From contig NZ_JBGVSA010000011.1 of assembly GCF_041807905.1 (NCBI RefSeq), forward strand, positions 62,001-126,000: a stretch of 64,000 bases of DNA, read 5' to 3'. The translations under genes were made by a program, and so were the position numbers. Under the pieces are notes generated by a model, which searched no databases, was not told the DNA's origin, and saw only the letters and a list, made by a program, of their open reading frames with translations. This DNA is from JBGVSA01 sp041807905 (GTDB taxonomy: Bacteria > Pseudomonadota > Gammaproteobacteria > Burkholderiales > Rhodocyclaceae). The number at the start of each line of letters is the position of its first letter. The stretch's first letter is position 1. Shown here one piece after another: positions 8,471 through 18,165 of this stretch.

Positions 8471-9576
8471 GCGCGCTGCTCCAGCAATCGTTGCGCGGCG
8501 GCCAGCACCCGTGCAGCGGGCAGCGTTACGAGGCAGTCCGACACTTTGCCGCCACCGCAGCCATCCAGCCCACAAGGGCGACAAGGATGCACGTCGCTCG
8601 CGACGACCTCGTGCGGCACCATCCATGGGCCCCATTCCTTGTCACCGGAAGGCCCGAACAGGGCCACGGTCGGCGTACCCACGGCGGCCGCGATATGCAT
8701 GGGGGCCGAATCGACGCCGACGAACAGCGCGGCGCGCGCCGACACCGCTCCGAGTTCCTTGAGCGACAGCTTGCCGGCGAGGTTCACGACCGGTACGCCG
8801 GCCTGCGCGAGGATTGCGTCGACCAGGGCCCGTTCCCGCGCATCGGGTGCAGCCGTCATCACCACGGTTCGGCCGGATTCGACCAGCGCGCGCAGCACGT
8901 CCGCATTGCGCTCGACCGGCCATGTCTTGAAGAACCAGCGCGATGCCGGATGAAAGTGCACGTAGCCGTTGGCCACGCCCGCTTCGCGCAGCAACGCATC
9001 GACGCGTTCGGTGGCGGCATGACCCGGCACCAGCGTCAGCGCGCGCTCGTTGGGCGCGGGTTGGATGCCGATGCGCCGCAGGGCGTCCAGATGCATCTCG
9101 ACGGTATGGCGACGTCCGCCGCTGACGGTGCGGAAAATATGTGTGAAGGACTTCTTCCACCACTTGGCGCCCTTGGCGCGCTGTGGCGCCACCGACCAAC
9201 GAGCACCCAGGAATCGCGCGAGCCACGCGCCTCGCGGATGATCCGTAAGATGAATGACAAGGTCGTAACCCCGCGCGCGCAACGTCCGGAACAGACCCCA
9301 TTCAGCACGCGCCTGCGCCAGCGGGCCGAGCTTTTTCCAGTTGCGGTCGATGGTATGCAACTGCGCCAATGCCGGGTGCTCCGAGAGCATCGCAGCGGTA
9401 TCGGCGAACACCAGCGCGTCGATTTCGCACTGGGGGGCGTGGCGCTTGAGCACCGAGAAGACGGGTGAGGTCAGCAGCACGTCGCCGTGGTGGCGCAGCT
9501 TGATGACGAGAGCCCGGCGCAGGGCACCAGCGGGAATCGCGTCGGGCAAGGGTGATAGGTCGGCCGAGGTCGGCAT
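8467..9576 (-). CDS. Lipopolysaccharide heptosyltransferase III-like GT9 protein
   Basis: A 369-residue GT9 protein whose start (RRALVIKLRHHGDVLLTSPVFSVLK) and C-terminus (VDSAPMHIAAAVGTPTVALFGPSG, then a cysteine-rich CRPCGLDGCGGG tail) match the RfaQ/WaaQ-type heptosyltransferase III group. The frame stays open upstream to 9996, but the extra 140 residues are unlike any GT9 N-terminus, so I start at the ATG at 9576. A -10-like hexamer (TAAAAT on the minus strand, 9606-9611) lies about 30 bases upstream. No Shine-Dalgarno sequence is visible. First gene of the glycosyltransferase operon; likely adds the third heptose to the LPS inner core. Confidence 0.88.
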   Translation of the reverse strand: MPTSADLSPLPDAIPAGALRRALVIKLRHHGDVLLTSPVFSVLKRHAPQCEIDALVFADTAAMLSEHPALAQLHTIDRNWKKLGPLAQARAEWGLFRTLRARGYDLVIHLTDHPRGAWLARFLGARWSVAPQRAKGAKWWKKSFTHIFRTVSGGRRHTVEMHLDALRRIGIQPAPNERALTLVPGHAATERVDALLREAGVANGYVHFHPASRWFFKTWPVERNADVLRALVESGRTVVMTAAPDARERALVDAILAQAGVPVVNLAGKLSLKELGAVSARAALFVGVDSAPMHIAAAVGTPTVALFGPSGDKEWGPWMVPHEVVASDVHPCRPCGLDGCGGGKVSDCLVTLPAARVLAAAQRLLEQRA

Positions 9577-9985
9577 GCGGGAGAGGGAGTCAAAATCAAC
9601 GGGGGATTTTAGCCCGGATGTATGGCGGAGTTGGTTTATCTGCGGGTTTCGGGGAGTTTTGGCTGTCGGGCGCCCTTTCTTGGGCTCTTGCCCCGGAGCT
9701 TGTGATGGGGTCGCGGGAAAGGCTCTTTGTTGCTTGGACTGTGGCTTTTCGGGCTTGGCCTCGACGGCTAATGCTCGGCAGCCGGGACGAACTCCTGGCC
9801 AACGAAATCGCGCAGTCAAGGCCAGCCCGGAAAACTGAGAAACGAGCAGGAAAGGGCTGTTTGCCCTTCCTAAACAAGCGCCGCCGTAGTTGATAACCCT
9901 CCTTCCCCCTGCCGCACGGTCTATTTCGGCGGAACACACATCATCAAGCGCAACCGCGGCAGATACACGAAAGCCTAAACAAGAA
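9577..9985. other. Gene-free spacer between LPS and cobalamin operons
   Basis: About 400 bp with no supportable gene. It holds the probable promoter of the glycosyltransferase operon (minus-strand TAAAAT at 9606-9611). It also holds an imperfect hairpin at about 9849-9870 with arms of about nine bases. A 10-base direct repeat (CCTAAACAAG) occurs at 9869-9878 and 9974-9983. An open frame runs through the region in phase with the heptosyltransferase gene, but its composition is not protein-like. Confidence 0.6.
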
Positions 9986-10003
9986 GGGGACTTCAAGTCC
10001 CCA
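9974..10003 (-). terminator. Intrinsic terminator of the cobalamin operon
   Basis: GGGGACTT/AAGTCCCC palindrome at 9986-10002, just past the cobC stop. On the minus strand it is followed by TTCTTGTTT. It is placed exactly where the twelve-gene cobalamin transcript should end. Confidence 0.75.
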
Positions 10004-10014
10004 CTGACCCCGCC

Positions 10015-10584
10015 TCACCATGGGGCGACGATCCTCATGGCAACACCGCCATGACCATCAACCGCAAACCTCACCACCTCCCCAAACCCAAACCGCCGCG
10101 CCAACCAGGCGCCATGTTCGCTTTTCCACTCCCCAAGGAGCACCGCCGCCATCACCCGCATCGGCCCCCCATGCGTGACGACCACGACATCAGCCTCCGG
10201 CCGTTGCCGCAGATCGTCGAGCGCCGCGATGACCCGCTCCGCCATCTCGCGTGCGGTCTCTCCACCGGGCGGGCGGAAATCCAAGGGGCTCGCGGCCCAG
10301 GCGTCGATGTCCTCGCGCGCGATGTCGTCGAACAAGCGCCCCTCCCATTCGCCGAAGTCCATTTCGGCCAGGCGCGCGTCCACCTCTGGTGTGCCCAACG
10401 CCTCGGCCAGTCGCCGGCAGCGCGACAGGGGGCTCGTGATGAGCGTGCAGTCCGCAGGAAGAAGAGGGCGCAGGCGCTCTGCTGTGACTGCGGGATGTTC
10501 GGCGACGCTGATATCGAGCCGGCCGTAGCACACGCCTGGTGCGACATCTGGCGCAGCGTGGCGAATCAGATAGAGGGTTCGCAC
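10015..10584 (-). CDS. cobC: Alpha-ribazole phosphatase (histidine phosphatase family)
   Basis: Removes the 5' phosphate of alpha-ribazole phosphate or adenosylcobalamin phosphate in nucleotide-loop assembly. It is a 189-residue histidine phosphatase with catalytic His9 (LIRHAAP), the acidic FGEWEG segment at 77-82 and a second THGGP histidine. I start at the GTG at 10584: the RHA motif follows at once, and cobS ends 13 bp upstream. Longer in-frame extensions would cover cobS and read as non-protein sequence. Last gene of the operon. Function rests on family plus location beside cobS, cobT and cobU. Confidence 0.9.
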   Translation of the reverse strand: MRTLYLIRHAAPDVAPGVCYGRLDISVAEHPAVTAERLRPLLPADCTLITSPLSRCRRLAEALGTPEVDARLAEMDFGEWEGRLFDDIAREDIDAWAASPLDFRPPGGETAREMAERVIAALDDLRQRPEADVVVVTHGGPMRVMAAVLLGEWKSEHGAWLARRFGFGEVVRFAVDGHGGVAMRIVAPW

Positions 10585-10597
10585 GGCGTCGTCGGGC

Positions 10598-11374
10598 TCA
10601 CGCCCAGCGTACGCACAAGGCGACGTAACCGGCCAGTTCGCACAGTTGCTGGGCCATGCCGAGGCAGTCGCCCGTGTAGCCTTCCAGGCGACGGGCGAAG
10701 TAACGGCGGCAGAGCCAGGCGGTGAGGATGGTCGCCACCAGCACGGCAAGCCATGGCCGCAGGTCAAAAGGTCCGACCGCCGCGACGCATGCGAGGGGCA
10801 GGACGCCAGTGAGGAGCCCGATGCTGATTTCGGCGGTGCCGATGCCCTGCGCAACGGGTTTCGCGCGACTGTCTTCATCGCGCACGTAAGGCAGCACGGC
10901 CATGATCCATAGCGCTGCGGCACGCGAAAGTGGATGAATGGCGATGAGTGCGAGGCAGGGTAGCAGCGGCCCGGCTATCCCGAGTGCGTCGAGCGCCACG
11001 AACTTTGTAAGCAGCGCCATGATCAGCGCCATCGCGCCGAAGCTGCCGATGCGCGAATCTTTCATGATGCGCAGCACATCGGCGCGTTGCCAGCCGCCAC
11101 CAAAACCGTCCGTGGCATCGGCCAGCCCGTCTTCATGGAATCCACCGGTCAGCATGAGCGAGGCGGCCATGCTCATCAGCACCGCCAGCGGCCATGGCAA
11201 GACCATCGCAGCGAGCCACGCGACGCACGCCGCGACTGCGCCGACGATGAGCCCGGCGAGAGGAAAGTAGCGTGCCGCGCGATTGAGTTCATCCGGCGCC
11301 CAGCCCTCCCATCGTGGAATGGGGATGCGGGTGAAGTACCCGATGGCCATGAACGCGCGGCGCAATTCCCGCAT
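10598..11374 (-). CDS. cobS: Adenosylcobinamide-GDP ribazoletransferase (cobalamin synthase)
   Basis: Integral membrane enzyme that joins adenosylcobinamide-GDP to alpha-ribazole (phosphate), the last joining step of the lower nucleotide loop. At 258 residues it has a family-typical N-terminus (FMAIGYFTRIPIP) and the conserved GGFHEDGLADATDGFGGGW motif with acidic residues for metal binding. The KDSRIGSFGAMAL segment and several hydrophobic spans follow. It ends 13 bp before cobC and starts 3 bp after cobT, within one continuous minus-strand transcript. Confidence 0.95.
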   Translation of the reverse strand: MRELRRAFMAIGYFTRIPIPRWEGWAPDELNRAARYFPLAGLIVGAVAACVAWLAAMVLPWPLAVLMSMAASLMLTGGFHEDGLADATDGFGGGWQRADVLRIMKDSRIGSFGAMALIMALLTKFVALDALGIAGPLLPCLALIAIHPLSRAAALWIMAVLPYVRDEDSRAKPVAQGIGTAEISIGLLTGVLPLACVAAVGPFDLRPWLAVLVATILTAWLCRRYFARRLEGYTGDCLGMAQQLCELAGYVALCVRWA

Positions 11375-11377
11375 CGT

Positions 11378-12427
11378 TCAGGCGCGACTCACGCCGGCGT
11401 CATCGAAGCCCGCCATTTCGGAAGCGATGGCGGCAGCTGAACGCAGGAGCGACAGGCCCAGTGCGGCGCCGCTGCCTTCGCCCAGGCGCATGCCCAGTTG
11501 CAGCATCGGGTGAGCGTCGAGATAGGCGAGCTGGATGGCATGGCCGGTCTCGGCGGAGCGGTGCGCGAAGAAACAGTACTCGCGGACATTGGGCGCCAGT
11601 GCTGTGGCGATCAACAGTGCGCTGGTGGCGATGAAGCCATCCACCACGATGCCGATGCCTGCACGTGCCGCGCCGATGTATGCGCCCGTCATCATGGCGA
11701 TTTCGAATCCGCCGAATTCCGCCAGCACCTCGTGTGGCGTCAGCAGCCGCGATCCGACGCGTTCCTGCGCCTGTCGCAGAAGGTTGCGCTTGCGTGCGAG
11801 CCCCGCGTCATCCAGCCCGGTGCCGCGCCCGACCACGTCATCCAGCGGCACGCCGCACATCAGCTTGGTGATGAGGCTGGCCGAAGCGGTGTTGCCGATG
11901 CCCATCTCGCCGAAGCCGATGGCATCGCAGCCGCCATCGGCCCATGACAATGCCAGTTCGACGCCACGACCGATGGCATTGTCGGCCTGAGCCGCGCTCA
12001 TGGCGGGCTCGAACAGATAGTTGCGCGTGCCCGGGCCTAGCGCCGCGTCGACGTACTCGATACCTTCCACCGCGTCGGTGGCGTAATCGCTGGCAACCCC
12101 GGCATCGATGATCGATAGCGCCAGCCCGTTGGCGCGCGCCAGCGCATTGATGGCGGCACCGCCAGCGAGGAAATTGCTCACCATCTGGCCGGTGACCGCG
12201 GCCGGATAGGCAGACACGCCCGAAGCAGCCGCCCCATGGTCGCCCGCGAAGACCGCGATGCGTGGGTTATGGATACGGGGCGTAACGCTGCGCTGGATGA
12301 GGCCCAGGCGCAGGGCGAGATCTTCGAGCATGCCGAGGCTGCCCGGTGGTTTGGTGCGGCTGTCGATGCGCGCTCTCAGGTCGGCGCGAAGCGCATTGTC
12401 CAGCGGTGGAACGTCGTAGTCTTTCAT
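11378..12427 (-). CDS. cobT: Nicotinate-nucleotide-dimethylbenzimidazole phosphoribosyltransferase
   Basis: Activates the lower ligand: transfers phosphoribose from nicotinate mononucleotide to dimethylbenzimidazole, giving alpha-ribazole phosphate. It is 349 residues long with GDHGAAASGVSAYP, GFGEMGIGNTASAS and EFGGFEIAMMTGAYIGAA motifs. The C-terminal LGEGSGAAL segment should hold the catalytic glutamate of the family. The start at 12427 (MKDYDVPPL) matches family N-termini; a Met five codons upstream is an alternative. No gene for making dimethylbenzimidazole itself is in the window, so the base must be imported or made elsewhere. Confidence 0.95.
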   Translation of the reverse strand: MKDYDVPPLDNALRADLRARIDSRTKPPGSLGMLEDLALRLGLIQRSVTPRIHNPRIAVFAGDHGAAASGVSAYPAAVTGQMVSNFLAGGAAINALARANGLALSIIDAGVASDYATDAVEGIEYVDAALGPGTRNYLFEPAMSAAQADNAIGRGVELALSWADGGCDAIGFGEMGIGNTASASLITKLMCGVPLDDVVGRGTGLDDAGLARKRNLLRQAQERVGSRLLTPHEVLAEFGGFEIAMMTGAYIGAARAGIGIVVDGFIATSALLIATALAPNVREYCFFAHRSAETGHAIQLAYLDAHPMLQLGMRLGEGSGAALGLSLLRSAAAIASEMAGFDDAGVSRA

Positions 12428-12464
12428 GCTGCGAGGGACCATCTGTTGCAGGGAGCAGGCGCCA

Positions 12465-12985
12465 TCATCGCACAGCGCCGTTGTGCTTGAGTGGCATGGG
12501 GAGCCCGGCCACGACCAGCGTAACCGTGTCGCATACCGCGGCCAGCCTCTGGTTGAGGCGGCCCGCTTCATCGCGGAACTGCCGTGCCAATGCGTTTTCG
12601 GGAACGATACCCCAGCCCACTTCGTTGGCGACGATGATCAGTTCGCCCGGCGCGCGTGCGACAGCGTCCACCAGCACATCGCAGGCGTGTTCGAGTGTAT
12701 CCGGCACACCGCACATGACATTCGACAGCCACAGCGTCATGCAGTCGATCAGTACGCAGGCATTCGGACGGCAGGTGGCGTCGATCGCGGCGGCAAGCGC
12801 CAGGGGCGCCTCGACGGTCTGCCAATGCGCGGGGCGGCTCTGGCGATGCAGGGCGATGCGTGCGCGCATCTCGTCGTCCCACGCCTCGGCGGTGACGATC
12901 ATGCTCACGTCGGATGCGCGTGCGGCCATGTCCTGTGCATAGCGACTCTTGCCGGAACGCGCGCCGCCGAGTACGAGGTGGCGGC

Positions 12986-12989
<4 letters not shown>
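12465..12989 (-). CDS. cobU: Bifunctional adenosylcobinamide kinase/guanylyltransferase
   Basis: Phosphorylates adenosylcobinamide and then transfers GMP to give adenosylcobinamide-GDP. The 174-residue protein opens with the P-loop GGARSGKS at residues 8-15. It has a VTAEAWDDEMRARIALHRQSRP segment, which carries the histidine used for GMP transfer in the family. The VANEVGWGIVPENALARQFRDEAGRLNQ motif is also present. The ATG at 12989 overlaps the btuF stop by four bases. Its position supports use of salvaged cobinamide coming in through BtuBFCD. Confidence 0.96.
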
Positions 12990-13890
<901 letters not shown>

Positions 13891-13894
<4 letters not shown>

Positions 13895-14712
13895 CTGCGG
13901 TTCTCCGCTGCGCCCAGTTCGACGCGGAACCAGCGCGCGCCATCCTCGTTTCGCACCGAAATGTCAATGTCGTACGCATTGCTGAGCAGTTCGGCGGTGA
14001 GGATATCCTCACGCGTGCCCCAACGGACGCGTCCGCGACCGTTGAACAACAGGGCGTGAGTCGCAATCGTCCAGGCGAGGTTGATGTCATGCACGGCGGT
14101 AACGATCGTGCCGCCCGCCGCGGACCAGTCGAACAGCACGTCGCGCAGCAATACCTGGTGCGCCCAATCGAGGTGTGCTGTCGGTTCGTCGAGCAATACC
14201 AGCGGCGCGCGTTGCGCGAATGCAGTGGCGAGCGCCACGCGCTGCCGCTCCCCACCGGACAGCGCGCGCACGTCGTTGTCGGCGAGCACGCCCATATCGA
14301 ACTGCGCCAGCCATTCGCGCGCGGCGCGCTGGGTATCGTCGGCGCTCAGTTCGGGGTGTGTGGCTTCAATCGCGCAGGCCACGGTCTCCCACGCTGCGGC
14401 GGCGAACGGATCGAGCCAGAATTGCGGGCACCAACTGCGGCGTTGCGCCAACGCTTGCGCCCGTGCGCGCGCGATCGGCACGCCATCGATATGCACCGCA
14501 CCGGCATGCGGCGCGGAGAGCCCGGCGAGCGCGGCGATCAGTGTCGACTTGCCCGCGCCATTCGGGCCCAGCACCACCCATCGCTCACCCGGTGCGAACT
14601 GCAGCGACAGATCGCTGCACAACACGCGGCCGTCCGCGCGGCCACCGGCATGCAGGGTGAGTGCGTCGAGGGAGCAGGTGGCGGGGGCGCCGTGAAAGAG
14701 CGTCGTCGTCAT
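13891..14712 (-). CDS. btuD: Cobalamin ABC transporter ATP-binding protein
   Basis: Cytoplasmic ATPase of the FecCD/BtuCD-type importer, 273 residues. Walker A GPNGAGKST is at 49-57, the signature LSGGERQRVALA and Walker B LVLLDEP are present, and the H-loop histidine follows (TAVHDINLA). The ATG at 14712 overlaps the btuC stop by four bases. A long in-frame upstream extension lies over btuC and is discarded. It drives uptake of the corrinoid captured by BtuF. Confidence 0.94.
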
Positions 14713-15689
14713 CGCGCGCTCCTCTGCCGCAACAGCAGCCACACGAACAGGGGAACGCCGACGCAGGCCGATACGACGCCAACCGGTAGCTGGCTTGGTG
14801 CCACGACCGTGCGCGCAACGGTATCGGCGACGACCAGGAAGGCGCCGCCGAAGAGCGCCGAGAAAGGCATCAGCAGTCGCGCGGAACGCAGCCCGCACAG
14901 GCGCACCACATGCGGCGCGACGAGGCCGACGAACCCGACTGCGCCGGCCGTCGCCACGGCCAGCCCGATGGCGAGGCTCGCCGCAGCGAGCGCGTGACGA
15001 CGCCTTTGCGCGACCGGCACGCCCAGCGTCCACGCCCATGCGTCGCCGCGTGCGAGCCAGTCCAGTTCATGCGCACGCGGCAGTACCATCAGCAACGCAA
15101 CGATCGCCGCCACCCAGACTGGCCACCACAGCGAAGCGCCGTTGAGATCGCCCAGCAGCCAGAACAGCAGGCCGCGCAATTGTTGTTCGCTGGCGATCGC
15201 GAGCAGGATCGCCACCAGCGCGCTGCTGGCCGCCGACAGCATCATGCCGATGAGCAACACGGTGACCGTGCCCGGCTGCGTGACGGGCGACAGTCCGCGA
15301 CCGAGGGCCCGCCATGACAGCGTGAAGACCAGCGTCATCGCCAGCATCGCCCCGAGTATGGCGCCGCCTTCGGCAGCGAAGCGCGTGCCCATCGGCAGCA
15401 GCATGAGTGCGGCCAGCGCGCCCACCGACGCGCCCCCTGTGATGCCCAGCACGTGCGGCTCGCCCAGCGGATTGCGCGTGACGAGCTGGATGACGGCGCC
15501 ACCCAGCGCGAGCGCTGCGCCCACGCCGAACGCTGCCATCGCACGAGGAAAACGCAACAGCCAAAGGATGTCGCTCTGCGGCCAACCCCATCCCGAGGTG
15601 CCACTGGTCAGCGCGATCAGCATGGCCGCCGGCACGCACAAGGCGGCCACCATCGATGCGCGTGCCAACGGTGGAGCGGATAGCCTCAT
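14709..15689 (-). CDS. btuC: Cobalamin ABC transporter permease (FecCD family)
   Basis: Inner-membrane permease of 326 residues with about ten hydrophobic segments. It has the FecCD signatures GAALALGGAVIQLVTRNPLGEPHVLGITGGAS and GFVGLVAPHVVRL near the C-terminus (the loop that meets the ATPase). Four-base overlaps join it to cobQ upstream and btuD downstream. Specificity for B12 is taken from the operon and the riboswitch rather than from permease residues. Confidence 0.94.
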   Translation of the reverse strand: MRLSAPPLARASMVAALCVPAAMLIALTSGTSGWGWPQSDILWLLRFPRAMAAFGVGAALALGGAVIQLVTRNPLGEPHVLGITGGASVGALAALMLLPMGTRFAAEGGAILGAMLAMTLVFTLSWRALGRGLSPVTQPGTVTVLLIGMMLSAASSALVAILLAIASEQQLRGLLFWLLGDLNGASLWWPVWVAAIVALLMVLPRAHELDWLARGDAWAWTLGVPVAQRRRHALAAASLAIGLAVATAGAVGFVGLVAPHVVRLCGLRSARLLMPFSALFGGAFLVVADTVARTVVAPSQLPVGVVSACVGVPLFVWLLLRQRSAR

Positions 15690-17149
15690 GCGCTCACCTC
15701 GTCATGCAGCAGCGCGCGCAGGCGTGCGGTGTCCATGTGCTGTTCGATCATGTCGGCGAGCCGTTCGAGGCTTGCTTCTCGCAATGCCGCGACGTCGGGC
15801 GAGCGGGGCGCGGCGAGGCCCGCCCAGGCAAGCAGTGCATCGCATGCAGCGGGTGAATCGAACAGGCCGTGCACGTAGCTGCCCAGGATCTGGTTGTCAT
15901 CGCTCAGCGCGCCGTCGTCGCGATCGTCGAGCCGGACGGCAGGCCTGTCGAGCGCCGGCCCGGTGCTGCGCCCTGCGTGAATTTCGTAGCCGCGCACGGG
16001 CGCATCGCCCAGCGCCAATGTTCCCTGCACGTTGTGCAACGTTTTGTGTGGCGTGAGTTGCGTCCGCATGTCGAGATAGCCGAGCCCTGCGCTGCTGCCC
16101 GCTTGGCCTTCGATTCCGTACGCGTCGACCAATTCCTGCCCCAGCATCTGAAAGCCGCCGCAGATGCCGATGAGCTTGCCGCCGTAGCGCAGGTGACGCG
16201 CGATGGCGGCGTCCCAACCCTGCGCGCGCAGGTGCCCGAGGTCCGCTCGTACGGCTTTCGAGCCTGGCAGAACGATGAGGTCGGCGGCAGGGATGGCTTG
16301 ACCCGGTCCGATGAAACGAAAGTCGACCTGCGGATGCGCGCGCAGCGCGTCGAAGTCGGTGTGGTTGCTGATGCGCGGCGTGACGGGCACGACGACACGC
16401 AGACGGGATTCCGCCTTTGTATCTGGCGCGACGTTGCCGATGGCATCCTCCGCGTCGATGTGCAGGCCCGTCAGGTAGGGCAGGACGCCCAGCACCGGTT
16501 TTCCGGTGTGTGCTTCGAGCCAGTCCAGGCCGCTCTGCAACAATGCGATGTCTCCGCGGAAGCGATTGATCACGAAACCTTTGACACGGGCGCGCTCGCT
16601 CTCTGAGAGAAGCGCCAGTGTGCCGACGAGATGCGCGAATACGCCGCCACGATCGATGTCGGCCACGATGATCACCGGGCAATCCACGGCTTCCGCGAAC
16701 CCCATGTTGGCGATGTCGTTGGTCCGCAGATTGATTTCCGCGGGCGAGCCGGCGCCTTCGACGATGACGTATTCGTAGGCGGCGGCGAGCCGTTGAAAAG
16801 AGCCGATGACGGCTGTGCGTGCCTGCTGTTTATATGCGTGGTAGTCCAGCGCATCCATGTTGCCGATGGCATGGCCGTGGACGATGACTTGCGCGCCGAC
16901 GTCGGTATTGGGCTTGAGCAGTACGGGATTCATGTCGGTATGCGGCGCGATGCGACATGCCAGCGCCTGCAACGCCTGCGCGCGGCCGATCTCGCCGCCG
17001 TCGGCGGTGACTGCGCTATTGAGCGCCATGTTCTGCGGCTTGAATGGTGCCACCCGCGCGCCGTGCCGAACGAGCCAACGGCAGAGCGCAGCCACCAGCG
17101 TGCTCTTGCCGGCGTCGGAGGTGGTTCCTTGCACCATGAGCGCACTCAT
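15686..17149 (-). CDS. cobQ: Adenosylcobyric acid synthase (glutamine-hydrolysing)
   Basis: Amidates four side chains of adenosylcobyrinic acid a,c-diamide to give cobyric acid, using glutamine and ATP. The 487-residue protein has an N-terminal dethiobiotin-synthetase-like domain (MVQGTTSDAGKSTLV, KPQNMALNS). The C-terminal class I type 3 glutamine amidotransferase domain has the nucleophile cysteine in ICGGFQMLG and the histidine in SYVHGLF. The ATG at 17149 overlaps the cobD stop by four bases. cobB, which makes the diamide substrate, is not in the window, so the locus needs substrate from elsewhere or from scavenged precursors. Confidence 0.95.
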   Translation of the reverse strand: MSALMVQGTTSDAGKSTLVAALCRWLVRHGARVAPFKPQNMALNSAVTADGGEIGRAQALQALACRIAPHTDMNPVLLKPNTDVGAQVIVHGHAIGNMDALDYHAYKQQARTAVIGSFQRLAAAYEYVIVEGAGSPAEINLRTNDIANMGFAEAVDCPVIIVADIDRGGVFAHLVGTLALLSESERARVKGFVINRFRGDIALLQSGLDWLEAHTGKPVLGVLPYLTGLHIDAEDAIGNVAPDTKAESRLRVVVPVTPRISNHTDFDALRAHPQVDFRFIGPGQAIPAADLIVLPGSKAVRADLGHLRAQGWDAAIARHLRYGGKLIGICGGFQMLGQELVDAYGIEGQAGSSAGLGYLDMRTQLTPHKTLHNVQGTLALGDAPVRGYEIHAGRSTGPALDRPAVRLDDRDDGALSDDNQILGSYVHGLFDSPAACDALLAWAGLAAPRSPDVAALREASLERLADMIEQHMDTARLRALLHDEVSA

Positions 17150-18165
17150 GGAGTCTCCTTCATGACGTTCGAGAGGATGCCCTGCAGGCGCTGCCAGTCG
17201 GCATGTGAGGCGGGTAGCCCGAAGCGTAGCGCCTGTGGCGCCGGCAGGTGGCGCACCAGCACGCCGTGACGGGCGAGGCCCCCGGCCAGGTCCGCGGCAC
17301 GTGGCGTGGCGACCCACTGGAACAGTCGACATCCGCCCGTCGGAGTGAGCCCGCTGCGTGCCAGCAGCGTTGCCAGATGGGTCGATGCCCGCGCCAGCCG
17401 CAATTTTTGCACGCGTTGCCAGCTTGCGTCGCTCAATGCGTGACGTGCGACGAAGCGTGCGGGCGTGTTGACCGTCCAGGCGCCCAGCGCCGCGGACAGA
17501 TTCCGCAGCAAGGCTCGCTGCGCGCATACGAAGCCGATGCGCGCGCCCGCGAGTCCGAAGAACTTGCCCAGCGAACGCAGGACGATGAGCCCTTCGGCAT
17601 CCGAGTGCGCGGCCAGGCTGGGCTCGTCCTCGGCATCGAGAAAGGCCTCGTCCACGACCAGCCAGCCGCCACGTCGCTGCAATCGCCCATGCATGTCGAG
17701 CAGGGTGGCGATGTCGGTCTTGCGGCCAGTCGGATTGTCCGGGTTGGCCACCACCACGACGTCCGCATGATTGGCGGCCGACGGCAATGCCGCCAGCGGG
17801 AACGTCTCGACGTCATGGCCGGCGTCGAACCATGCCAGTGCGTGTTCCGCGTAGCTGCCCCGCGCGACGGCAACCCGGCTCGCGGCCCGCAGTCGGGGCA
17901 AGGCGAGGATGGCTGCCTGACTGCCCGCCACCGACAGAATGTGCGGTGCGCCGTAATGTGCGGCGGCAATGGATTCGAGACCGTCGCCCTCCGGGCCATC
18001 CTCGGGCAGTCGTTGCCAGCATTCGGCCGGCAGCAGGGGGACCGGCCATGCCCAGGGCGCGATGCCGGTCGACAGGTCCAGCCATTCGCTCATGGGAATG
18101 CCGTGCGCCAGTGCCGCGCGCCGGAGTGCGCCTCCGTGATCGCCGTTGCCCAGTGCCTCACGCAT
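17146..18165 (-). CDS. cobD: Threonine-phosphate decarboxylase (PLP-dependent)
   Basis: Makes (R)-1-amino-2-propanol phosphate, the linker between corrin ring and nucleotide loop, from L-threonine phosphate. A 339-residue fold-type I aminotransferase-like protein. The ANPDNPTGR loop, the DEAF aspartate and the Schiff-base lysine in RSLGKFFGLAGARIGF are present. It overlaps cbiB by 8 bp and cobQ by 4 bp. Named after Salmonella CobD; the Pseudomonas name is CobC. The histidinol-phosphate aminotransferase relatives are excluded by the cobalamin context. Confidence 0.93.
   Translation of the reverse strand: MREALGNGDHGGALRRAALAHGIPMSEWLDLSTGIAPWAWPVPLLPAECWQRLPEDGPEGDGLESIAAAHYGAPHILSVAGSQAAILALPRLRAASRVAVARGSYAEHALAWFDAGHDVETFPLAALPSAANHADVVVVANPDNPTGRKTDIATLLDMHGRLQRRGGWLVVDEAFLDAEDEPSLAAHSDAEGLIVLRSLGKFFGLAGARIGFVCAQRALLRNLSAALGAWTVNTPARFVARHALSDASWQRVQKLRLARASTHLATLLARSGLTPTGGCRLFQWVATPRAADLAGGLARHGVLVRHLPAPQALRFGLPASHADWQRLQGILSNVMKETP

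Noticed and set aside
9869..9983. Direct repeat CCTAAACAAG in the LPS-cobalamin spacer
   Set aside because: Only ten bases, two copies, no mobile-element features or target duplication.
9577..9996. 140-codon N-terminal extension of the heptosyltransferase III-like gene
   Set aside because: The extra residues are Pro/Lys/Ala-rich without homology, a -10 element lies inside, and the GT9 fold starts right after the ATG at 9576.
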